A stretch of DNA of 64,000 nt from Limonium bicolor (lineage: Eukaryota; Streptophyta; Magnoliopsida; Caryophyllales; Plumbaginaceae). The notes under the pieces are model-generated. The model ran no database searches and was not told the DNA's origin. It was given only the letters and a program-made list of their open reading frames with translations. A program made the position numbers and the translations under genes. Below, one piece after another: positions 1 through 9,349 of the stretch. The stretch is taken from the NCBI GenBank assembly GCA_023374045.1, contig CM041778.1:290385533-290449532 (forward strand), given 5' to 3'. Positions within the stretch are counted from its first letter, which is position 1. Each line of letters starts with the position of its first letter.

Positions 1-278
1 AGCGGGTAGCCCTATGTGGGACTTATTTTGAGACACGGATAGCGCCTGTGCACCCGTCAGTTAGTTAACCTGAGCTTGTGAAATACTGTAACGTTTTGGA
101 GAATAACTTAAACTCGGTTGGGTGTATGCATTATGGATATGTGATTGTAAATATTTAAGTATGGTATTTCTTGTTGGTTTTAGACCGTAGCAAGGTCCTG
201 GTGAAGTTATTTCCGCTGCGACGTTTGTATTAATTTTAAGAAGATATAACCACGAGTGGCTTAGGATGGGGTGTTACA
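1..278 (+). repeat. 3' end of LTR1 (5' LTR of copy A), cut by window edge
   Basis: It matches the last roughly 280 bp of LTR2, LTR3 and LTR4. It includes the TTTCCGCTGC motif (near 209-218) shared with the D, E and F LTRs, and ends GGGGTGTTACA at 278. Several small indels separate it from the other LTRs. Confidence 0.92.
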
Positions 279-284
279 ACAAAG

Positions 285-313
285 TGGTATCAAGCGTAGT
301 TTACACTCTGATC
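285..313 (+). promoter_or_regulatory. Primer-binding site of copy A (damaged) with 3' hairpin arm
   Basis: TGGTATCAAGC at 285-295 is the tRNA-iMet PBS TGGTATCAGAGC with one base lost. CTCTGAT follows 17 bases later and can pair with the PBS core in the intact copies. Priming from copy A would be weakened by the lost base. Confidence 0.8.
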
Positions 314-1144
314 AAGAAATACCGGACATAAGAAACCACCGAGTTAGGATAAGTAAGGATTAAGTGATGGGTTAAAGGAGTGAACTGTTATGTGAGTAGA
401 GTCAGATGACCACTAATAAGCGTGGATCGTCTTTACCGTCTACGGACGTTACAAATTCCTTAACCGAAACAGTGGTGGATACTAATCTAATGTGAGTTAT
501 GCTTGTTCAGATTCAGGACGTCCTAGAGGAAGCCGAGTCGCGGCCAGGGCGATGATGCTTCATACCGGAGGGCAGACGATCGCAGAGATCGTGGCTGCCG
601 CATTAGGGCGCATGGGCTATTAGCCTGGTGTGGTGCACCACCTCCACCGCCACAACCCAGGGAACCAAATTGGGTGAAGAGTCTTGCAGACCTTCGACCC
701 GCACACTTTAAGGGGGAGACCGATCCCGCCAAGCTTGAGGCGTACATCTCCGAGCTGGAGACCGCCTTTGAGACCCTTGATGTCCCTGCTGGGATCAAGG
801 TGCGTCTGGCTGCTTTCTATCTGAAGGGGGCGGCAGGCGATTGGTGGAAGCTGGTGAGGGCCGAGCATGTGGCCAATCCAGAGTTCGGCTGGGAGCAGTA
901 CACCGCCTTGCTACGAGCGAAGTACTACGCCGCCCATGTCCAGACGAAGAAGTGCTTGCAGTTGGATGCGCTTAAGCAGACCGACAAGATGACGGTAGAC
1001 GAGTATTACACAGAGTTCACCGCCTTGCTCCGTCTTCTGCGAGGTCTTGGGTATTCAGACCAGATACTGGTGGACTGCTTCTATGGCGGGCTTAGCCACC
1101 CACTCCGCAACGGCATGGGGGCGACGAGTTATACTTCTTTGCAG

Positions 1145-1249
1145 GTAATAAGAATGATTGAGATTTGAGTAAGTAAATGAGTAAGATATGGTTAAGTGAA
1201 TAAGATTTAGTTTGTGAGAAATAAGAGGAACTAATACCTTGGAAAGCAG
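1145..1249 (+). other. Inferred gag intron 1, copy A (same in B 11729-11833, C 22296-22400)
   Basis: GTAATAAG...GAAAGCAG, 105 nt in all three copies, with several in-frame stops and AT-rich sequence. Removal joins the codon for Q in TLQ directly to ECYHAA, phase 0, giving the continuous gag sequence expected for the family. The distant family E has a 91-nt non-coding gap at the same place (59648-59738). The intron is inferred from frame and splice consensus, not from transcripts. Confidence 0.75.
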
Positions 1250-1502
1250 GAGTGCTATCATGTCGCTGCTAAAGTTGAGATAACCGTCTAGCTGAGGGAC
1301 GAGGACAATGCCAAGAGAAAGAGTGCTAGAAAGAGTACAGAACACCAAGGGCAAGGTGGGTACAAGAAACAGAAGTACCAGCCTCAAGCCTAGAAGAACC
1401 AGAACCAAAAAGGAAAGGAGGAAAAGGAGAAGGCTAGTGATGAGCCACTGAAACTGACATATGCTTATGCTGCTAAGCCCCTGCGCTCTAGGGCGCCAAA
1501 GA

Positions 1503-1575
1503 GTATGGAAATACATTTTGAATAAATAAGAAGTTGACAAGTTTGAGACCAATCACTGATGTGATGCTTAATCAG
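1503..1575 (+). other. Inferred gag intron 2, copy A (B 12087-12162, C 22570-22645)
   Basis: GTATGG (GTAAGG in B and C) to TTAATCAG, 73-76 nt. It splits the codon AG-T in phase 1; removal fuses the K-rich linker (PLRSRAPK) to the segment leading into the zinc knuckles. Family E has a separate 82-nt intron-like gap at the same site (60002-60083, GTAAAC to CTTAG). Its sequence differs but its position and phase match. Confidence 0.75.
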
Positions 1576-1917
1576 GTACCGAGACTGGTAAGGAAACCGG
1601 AGGTGGCTACCAACGGCACTACTATTGCCAGAGGTGCAAGGGGGACCACCCCGGAGTTGACTGCAGGGGGAATAAGGTGGAGTGTAACTTTTGTGGAGTA
1701 CTCGGGCACCGGGCATATGAGTGCTACGGGAACCCGGAGAGTAAGAACTACAAACCCAGTTTTAAGGTTAAGGCCAAGACCGATCAGGGATCTGGATCCG
1801 ACGGTCAGAGGAGGGGGCAGCAAACTACAGACAAGAACCCACGGGTGACCCAGAAGTCGGGACCCACACTACATATGGTGGACCGGGATGATGAGCCTGA
1901 ACCCTCATCGAGGCCAG

Positions 1918-2049
1918 GTACCGCTACAACCACTTAGTAATAAAATTGTCTGATTACCGCATTATCATGCATGTTTGGTGAATAACAAAGTTAAGTAAGA
2001 ATGAGTTAAGATTAGAACTTAAGTAAAATATAACCTACTACCACTTTAG
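1918..2049 (+). other. Inferred gag-AlkB intron 3, copy A (B 12504-12632, C 22988-23118)
   Basis: The donor G/GTACCG follows the zinc-knuckle exon after one base of a codon (phase 1). The acceptor CACTTTAG/GAGGC opens the AlkB exon in the same phase. Without splicing, gag meets a TAG about 15 codons-worth of sequence into the intron. The same donor can also reach the acceptor at 2944 (C 24013) in phase, skipping AlkB. Family E has a stronger donor, GTAAGT, at 60416. Confidence 0.65.
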
Positions 2050-2789
2050 GAGGCTTCCACATCTGCTATCCAATACCATTTACACCTAGCCCGGAGAACA
2101 CCAACATCGAACCCATAGACTTTCCAACCGAACAATGTCAGGTTATCCGCCCAGGTATGATTTTATTAAGGGGATACCTGACACCCGAAGCACAAATAGC
2201 CATCATCAGGAGATGCAATCAACTAGGAGTGGGACCGGGAGGTTTTTACACACCGGAGTACCCAGGGGGAGCAAGGATGAAATTAAAAATGATGAGCTTA
2301 GGCAAGGATTGGAATCCGTATGCCAAGAACTACCAAACCATGAGGATGCAAGATGGATTCTTACCACCGGGAATACCCGAAGAGTACCATCCAGTTATTA
2401 CACAAGTCGTAGAAATCGCTCAGCAGTTGGAAGTTGAACCGATTCCAGACATTCAGGCAGACATTTGCATCGTAAACTTCTACGAGAAGGATGGGCGACT
2501 TGGACTACACTAGGATAAGGACGAGACAACGGAGTCTCTCGAAAGGGGGATACCCGTAGTGTCTTGGTCCATTGGGGATGATGCGGAGTTCTTATACGGC
2601 GAGCAGAAGCGTGCGGACCGTGCAAATAAGTTGGTACTTAAGTCTGGAGATGTATTAATTATGGGAGGAGTGTCAAGGATGTTATACCATGGGATTAAGA
2701 GAATCAAGCTGAATACAGCACCGTCAGCAGTAATTAATGCGACGCATATGAGACCTGGGAGATTAAACCTAACCTTTAGACAATATTAG
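2050..2789 (+). pseudogene. AlkB/ALKBH1-like dioxygenase exon, copy A
   Basis: About 246 codons from the acceptor at 2049 to a TAG at 2787-2789. The protein has a short proline-rich linker and then a near full-length AlkB fold: VIRPGM.LLRGYLTPEAQ at the N-terminus, GPGGFYTPEY, KLKMMSLGKDWNPY, ADICIVNFYEKDGRLGLH, then the catalytic core. Family knowledge: AlkB proteins use Fe(II) and 2-oxoglutarate to remove methyl groups from nucleic acids; this one looks most like plant ALKBH1-type proteins. In copy A the middle residue of the HxD iron motif (CAG) is a TAG at 2511-2513, truncating the enzyme before its core. The second iron His and the RLNLTFR 2-oxoglutarate motif are still encoded downstream. 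It lies between gag and protease. Confidence 0.88.
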
Positions 2790-2944
2790 TCATGTAATAT
2801 TAGAATGAGATGAGGAATGAGATGTAAGATTGAAGCACATGTTGTAAACAGGATGGTTATGAATAAGATAACAGTGTTGTTCATATAAATTCCTACGACT
2901 CTTGTTATACCATCAATACTCATGAAGCTTGTGAAAACAATTAG

Positions 2945-4748
2945 GTCATGGACTCGGTACGGAAGGTGCGCTAAGCATACTTACAGAGGCACAGGCCGAC
3001 GCCTGCGGTACTATCCTCACCGGCACCTTTCCGATTAATAGGATTGAGGCATCAGTTCTCTTCGACTCAGGGGCCTCGCATACCTTTGTCTCGGCATCAT
3101 TCGCGAGCAGGTTGGGGCTAGATGCTGATGAGCTACCCAACTTTACGGTTACGCTCCCGTCTAAGGAGAAGGTTCGTTGCACTCGTTACTACCAGGAGCC
3201 ACTGTCAGAATTAAGGGAGAAGACTTTCCAGTCAGTTTTATTGAGTTCAGAGAGCAAGGATTTGATGTTATCTTCGGGATGAACTGGTTGGAGCAGCACA
3301 AGGGACGTATCCTCTGCGCCGAGCATAGATTGCTGCTCAGGAGCCCGTCTAGGGTAACAATATCATACCGCCAGAGGCTGAGAGAGCCTTCGACTAAGAT
3401 CATCACCGCCATGGCAATGTATAAGGAATTGAGGAGAAAAGAAGAAGTGTACCTCTGCTATGTACAGGACATAGAGAGAGACCCCGAGTTCGACCCCGAC
3501 TTACCGGTAGTGTCGGAGTTCCCCGACTTATTTCCACGGGAACTGCCTGGCATGCCACCCACTCGGGAGGTAGAGTTCACCATTGAGCTGCTACCTGGTA
3601 CCGGACCGATAGCCAAGGCACCATACCGTATGGCTCCGGCGGAAATGACTGAGTTAAAAGAACAATTGAAATATTTGTTAGATAAGGGATTTATAAGACC
3701 AAGTGTGTCACTATGGGGAGCGCCAGTCCTCTTCGTGAAGAAGAAGGATGGTAGTCTCCGCCTCTGCATCGACTACAGAGAGCTAAATGCAGTGACAGTG
3801 AAGAATAAGTACCCACTACCCCGCATCGACGATCTGTTCGATCAGTTGAAGGGAGCATCTGTGTTCTCCAAGATTGATCTCAGATCGGGGTATCATCAGA
3901 TAGCCATTAAGGAGGGAGACATTGAGAAGACGGCATTCCGGACACGATACGGCCACTATGAGTTTACAGTGATGCCGTTCGGTTTATCGAACGCACCGGC
4001 GAAGTTTATGGATCTGATGAACTGCTTGTTCCGGGAGCAGCTGGACAAGTCGGTAGTTGTGTTTATTGATGACATTTTGATATACTCGAAATCTAAGGTT
4101 GAACATGAGGAACATCTGAGGAGAGTATTGGAAATATTGAGGGAGAACCAGCTATATGCTAAGTTCTCCAAATGTGAGTTTTGGCTTGACCAGGTCTCTT
4201 TCCTAGGTCATGTCATCTCAGATGCTGGGATCTCAGTGGATCCAGCAAAGATTGATGCCGTACATACTTGGCCAAGACCAAAGACTGTTACCGACATCAG
4301 GAGCTTTCTCGGTCTGGCAGGTTACTACAGGAGGTTTGTTAGGGATTTCAGCAAGGTCGCGAAACCGATGACCAGTCTGATGAAGAAAGATGCACCGTTC
4401 TTGTGGATGGTTGACTGTGAGAAGTCATTTTAGAGCTTGAAGGACTCACTGACCACTGCACCGGTTCTGACCATTCCAGACGGTACAGAGGGCTTTCAGG
4501 TTTATTGTGATGCATCCGGCAGAGGGCTGGGTTGCGTGCTCATGCAACATGGCAAGGTGGTGGCATATGCCTCATGCCAGTTGAAGAAACATGAGGAGAA
4601 CAACCCCACACATGATTTAGAGCTGGGAGCTGTAGTCTTCGCTTTGAAGATATGGCGCCACTACTTATACGGGGTTAATGTGACGATCTACACCGATCAT
4701 AAGAGTTTGAGATACATATTCACTCAGAAGGAGTTGAATCTTCGATAG
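2945..4748 (+). pseudogene. pol: pol of copy A: protease, reverse transcriptase, RNase H
   Basis: The frame opens after acceptor TTAG at 2944 with GLGTEGALSILTEAQ and runs into an aspartic protease (LFDSGASHTF near 3058). One base is lost at about 3193, shifting the frame. RT then reads from about 3195 to 4433: [20 protein letters not shown], motif [11 protein letters not shown] and the catalytic [10 protein letters not shown] are intact. A TAG at 4431-4433 (from CAG) interrupts the RT/RNase H junction. RNase H follows with [10 protein letters not shown] and [11 protein letters not shown], ending at TAG 4746-4748. This is the best-preserved RT of the array, yet no full polyprotein is possible. 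Confidence 0.92.
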
Positions 4749-6320
4749 AGGAGATGGTTAGAGTTTCTGAAAGACTATGACATTGACGTCCAATACAAAG
4801 AAGGGAAGGCCAATGTTGTAGCAGACGCCCTGTGCCGTCGAGCACACTCACTCCATTCGCTAGTTTCCTTCTCCAGCTTGGTTAATGAGGTGCGAGAGGC
4901 TCAGAGGACAGATGAGTACATGAGAGAGGTCAGACAGAAGCTGATAGATGGTACCTTTGAGGGTCAGAAATACGACTTCAGACTTCATGACGATGATCTG
5001 ATCAGACTTAAGGGCCGATTATGCATACCACGGGGCAACACGGATCTGAAAGACCGTATACTGAGGGAATCACACTGTTCTTCAGTTTCCATCCATCCGG
5101 GAGCCTCTAAAATGTATAAAGACATGAAGAGATACTTCTGGTGGTCGGGGATGAAGACAGATGTCACCGAGTTCGTCTTGAGGTGTCTCACATGCCAGAA
5201 GGTAAAATTTGAGCACCGACGACCGGCCGGAATGGTACAGTCGATGCCAGTTCCGGAGTGGAAGTTCCATGATATCTCCATGGACTTCGTAGTTGGGCTT
5301 CCACCTGCTAGGGGAGGTCTCAACATGATATGGGTGATGGTGGATCGCCTTACCAAAGTAGCCCGATTCATACTGATGAAGGCTACTTGGAAGGTGACCA
5401 AATTAGCTGAGTTATTTGAGAAAGAAATAATGAGACATCACGGGATACCAAAGACCATAGTGTCAGACAGAGATACCAGATTCCTTTCGAGGTACTGGAG
5501 AGCTAATAGAGAAGCGTTGGGTACAGAACTCAAGCTGAGTACCGCGTTCCATCCTCAGACAGATGGTCAGACTGAGCGTACTATTCAGACACTCGAGACA
5601 TGCTGAGGGCATGTGCCTTAGACTTCCAGGGCAGTTGGATTGACAGACTACATCTGATCGAGTTTTCATACAAACAGCTATCACTCACGCTTCGATCAAG
5701 ATGGCATCTTTTCAAGCGTTGTACGGTAGACCATGTCGTACACACTCTGCTGGGGAGTCGAGTGAGACGATCATTATAGGACCAGAGTACTTAGAGCAAG
5801 TTAAGGCTGAAGTTCAGCAAATCAGGGAGAACATGAAAGCTGCTCAAGATAGCAGAAGTCGTATGCTGATGTTCGACGACGGGACCTGGAGTTCGCAGTG
5901 GGCGACCAGGTATTTCTGCGAGTTTCACCGATGAAGGGTGTATTCAGGTTTGGGCAGAAGGGCATATTAAGCCCGAAATTGGTTGGTCCTTATGAGATTA
6001 CGGAGCGGGTGGGCCCGGTTGCTTACAGGTTGAATTTACCTGTTGAGCTGGGTAAAGTGCATGATGTTTTTCACGTTTCACAGCTAAAGAAATACATGCA
6101 CCACCCCTCCCATGTGTTAGAACCCGAGAGGTTGACTTTAGAACCAAATATGAGATCCGTGGAGACTCCTCAGAGAATCTTGGACAGTAAGACTAGGGAC
6201 AATCGCCACAAGTCAGTGCGACTGGTGAAGGTTCTCTGGTCAAACCAGGATGTCGAAGAGGCCACGTGGGAATTGGAGGATAAGATGAGGGCGAAGTACC
6301 CTTCTTTGTTTACTGACTAG
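4749..6320 (+). pseudogene. pol: pol of copy A: integrase with chromodomain
   Basis: It continues RNase H into integrase. The HHCC zinc domain (ESHC...HPGASK...CLTCQK) and core residues MDFVVG and SDRDTRF are visible up to 5606. A lost base near 5593 and several indels at 5670-5880 break the frame. The C-terminal half (5898-6320) keeps FVGPYEI-type and VHDVFHVSQLKKYMHH sequence and a terminal chromodomain-like segment (VKVLWSNQDVEEATWELE). Chromodomains of this clade help direct insertion to heterochromatin. The stop is TAG at 6318-6320. Confidence 0.9.
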
Positions 6321-6332
6321 ATCGTCTGTATA

Positions 6333-6632
6333 GGGTACGGGGCGTACCCCTTTTTAATGGGGGTAGAGCTTCCTCGCTTTTGAGTTAAGAAACAAACTTG
6401 TTGTCGTTGTTTGGTTGTCTAAGATGTGAATTTGTGTGTAAGTTGCTACACTTTGGTGTTAAGTTTGAGCTATGTATAATACTTATGTATTGTATTTGAG
6501 ATTGACCTTTGAGTCTTGAGATGTGTGAATGTGAATATAAGTTGTGGTGTTAAGATTAAGGGAATTGAGAACCGTGAATGGTTAAGCATATATGTGAACT
6601 TTGGGGACAAAGTTCTTTTAAGGGGGGTAGAT
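6333..6632 (+). promoter_or_regulatory. 3' untranslated segment with GGGTACG hairpin and polypurine tract, copy A
   Basis: Just after the pol stop, 6333-6349 forms a 7-bp hairpin GGGTACG-GGG-CGTACCC. It is followed by CCCC, T5 and a G-run that could pair further. A polypurine tract (AAGGGGGGTAGA, 6620-6631) ends directly at LTR2 and would prime plus-strand synthesis. The hairpin recurs in element D with a compensated base change. There is no coding between. Confidence 0.8.
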
Positions 6633-8943
6633 TGAAATACCCCAAACTTAGATATGGTGTTTAAATGATAAACTAAGTTATAATGAGGCTAAATAATGCC
6701 TTAGAAACATTAAGAAAACATAAGGAAACACCAAAAGAGCAGTTTAAACAAAAACGTGCTCTAAACTGGAGACTTGGGTGAGTACCCAAATATTGTTCTA
6801 AGACCTTAGGAATATCCTAATGGTCATTTTAAATCAATTACCAAAGAAAACCAAGCTTGAAAACAAGTTAAAACATAAAATGTGCTTTAAGGAGTCTTAA
6901 AGCACATTTTTGAAAAATTGTCTTGTAAATGTGTTTTGAATGGCTAAATTTCCATTATTACTCTTTAATTAACATGTGTACTAATTAGTATCACATTAGG
7001 AGGTCTAAATCAATGGGAAATCAAAAATTTCACAAATATGTGCCTTGGTTAGTGAATAGTAACCAAATAGAGCCTAGTTTAGTCTTTAAGCAATTAAGTC
7101 TAATTAATTGGTCAAACAAGACCATGACCAACCTAATTAATAGAGGGGGCCGGTTTTCTAAGGTTGTGACTCACCATGAGTAGCCAAATGGTATTAGAAA
7201 AGAAGAGGGAAAAGTAAGGAGTTACTATTTACTTTAAGGAAACAAGTATCTCATTTTACTTACCTCTCTCCTCATCTCTTCATTCCTCACCTTCCCCACC
7301 GGTTTTCTTTGCTCTCTTTCTTCTCTCTCACGTAAAACTCAACCTCCATGCTTGCTCCATCTAGCTTTGATCACTACTTGCTCATCTTAGCTCCAAAACC
7401 AAAACAAATTACATATTCCACTTAGTTAGCTCAAGCTCCCTCTTTCTATCTTTTCAAAACTTCAAGAGCTTTGATTTGGTGCCAAGCCAAGCCACCATTA
7501 GAGGAGGAAATTCAAGTTTGGAGACTCCATTGGCTTCTCCATTCTCTTAAGGTAAAGAAAGTGTAAGAAAATCTAGGTTTCCATCACTTTTCTTCTTGAC
7601 CGAAAATACATGCTCATGAGGCTTCATTTTAATGCCTTGTTCTAGCTTATTTTCTACTCTTCAAAGGATTGAGGAGGTCCTTCTTGCTTCATATCCTAGC
7701 TTGTCTTGAGAAACCAAGGTAAAACAATCACCTTAATACCTTAAAGCACATTTTTAACCTAGGGTTTGTTCCTTAGGGTTAATGTATTATCTAGTAGTCA
7801 TTGGAGTCCTTGGATATTGGTTAGTTAGAACATTGGCAAGGAGATATATATATTGGTGACCGAGATTGAGCAAGGAAAAACCTAAGAAGAAAGTTTTTAA
7901 AGCTTGTAAAAGAACAAGGTAAATTACTTACCTTAAGGTGTTTTATTGTTTAAGGGAATGGGATTTAGATATGTGATGAGTTTAGTGTAGAGTTACATTA
8001 GGAAAGGACTATATAACCTAGGAGAAACAATGATCATGTTTGTGAACTTGTGATTAAAGAGCCAATGAGAAAAGGATAGTTTAAGAATATCAAGGTGAAT
8101 TACAAGAAGCATTTATTTCAATGGGAGCCTTGTTGTGTGTATTTGCAGGTTAAAGGCAAATATGTGTGGAAATTCAGTGGTTAAGATTATTGTCATTTAA
8201 GGGCCTAAGTGCCAAGCATTTAAGTTTATGCACTATATGATGATGTGTGTAGTTGTGGTTTTTGTAAATTGTGTGTTAAGGTGTTGTGATGAGAATTTGA
8301 GTGATATTGGTTGGTTGATGGAGAAAACCAAGTGTTAGATGTGCTATATACTAGAGAACCCATGGCAAAATTTAAAGGAGAACTTAAGTGTTTAAGATGT
8401 TCTAAGGGAATCTAATGACTAGGGAAGTACTAGGAAGTTTTAGAGGTTGTCTTGATGAAAAGGGGTGAGATTAAGGTGTTTAATGAGTTATAATGACTAG
8501 GGCATCACCATGGAGGATTTAGGAATCAAGAGAATGTATTTGAGTATTTAGGACTTAGGCAAATGTTGGTAAACAACTAGGAAGGAAATAATGTGTTGAT
8601 GGATGGAAGCATAAGCTTGTGAAGGGACTTTAGGTTAATGCATAAAAGAGTTTTAGATGATGTGAAAGATGCTTGGGAGATGATGTTGTAGTGGTGGGGA
8701 AACATTTGGCATAGTGGTTACATTAGGTATGAACCACCACCTAGAAACCTAGTGGAAAATATTACAAGTGTTGGCATGATTACAAGGAAAAATGCATAAT
8801 GATTAAAGTGGATGTTGGTGAGTGATTTAAAGTGTTTAGTGGTTGGCTTAAGGTGTATTTGAGGTGCCAAATGAGGTTAGAACATACTAGGATATATGAG
8901 GAGAAGTTTGGAGTTAAAAGAGAATTTAGAAACAAGTTTCTGG

Positions 8944-9349
8944 AGCCGACCGACCTTAGGGACCGGACCTGCAAGGTCGGTCGAGCTCAGTTTACACTGC
9001 CGGAGAAAGTTTCTGGAACCGACCGAACTTGGGGACCGGACTTACAAGTTCGGTCGGGCTTGTATTTTGTGAAGGAATTAAGTCTCTGGAACGGACCGAC
9101 CTTGGGACCGGACTTGCAAGGTCGGTCATGCCTAGAATTTTGTATGGGAATTAGTCTGTGGAATCGACCGAACGTAGGACCGGACTTGGCAAGTTCGGTC
9201 GGACTTAAATTTCCCACGGGGAAAAACTCTCGGGAATGGACCGACCTTGGGGCGGACTTGCAAGGTCGGGGGGTAGAATTTTCAAACGGTGATAGGTTCT
9301 GGAATGGACCGACCTTGGGTAAGGTCGGTCGGTAAGTTCGGTCGAGCCT
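8944..9349 (+). repeat. Hairpin array in LTR2 (GACCGACCTT / AAGGTCGGTC type)
   Basis: Six imperfect inverted repeats at about 60-70 bp spacing. Each has arms of about 10 bp and a loop resembling GGGACCGGACTTGC. Arms alternate between GACCGACCTT/AAGGTCGGTC and GACCGAACTT/AAGTTCGGTC, so both sides change together. Equivalent arrays occupy 19511-19919 in LTR3 and 29985-30392 in LTR4. Confidence 0.9.

Larger units (their letters stand above)
511..1917 (+). pseudogene. gag: gag of copy A, three exons, broken
   Basis: This encodes the capsid/nucleocapsid polyprotein that would assemble the cytoplasmic particle. Exon 1 (511-1144) has the retrotransposon gag domain, including the WW pair in GDWWKL and the FYGGLSH motif. 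Inferred introns lie at 1145-1249 and 1503-1575. Exon 3 (1576-1917) has two zinc knuckles, CX2CX3HX4C then CX2CX4HX4C (CNFC...H...C). The start codon present in B and C (ATGTCAGG) is lost by one deleted base at 511. Stops sit at 621-623 (TAG) and 1289-1291 (TAG in exon 2, also in B and C). Exon 2 is very rich in K, Q and E. It is followed by the donor at 1918 that could join AlkB or Pol. Confidence 0.85.

Noticed and set aside
2157..2513. AlkB as an independent gene starting at the ATG at 2157
   Set aside because: The ATG is absent in copy C (ATT). The open frame extends upstream to a splice acceptor in all copies, and the phase matches gag exon 3, so a Gag fusion fits better.
8832..9335. Open frame of 154-168 codons across the LTR hairpin array, also in LTR3 and LTR4
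   Set aside because: Its repeated peptide is only the translation of the inverted repeats. It has no known domain, and frame and length change between LTRs.
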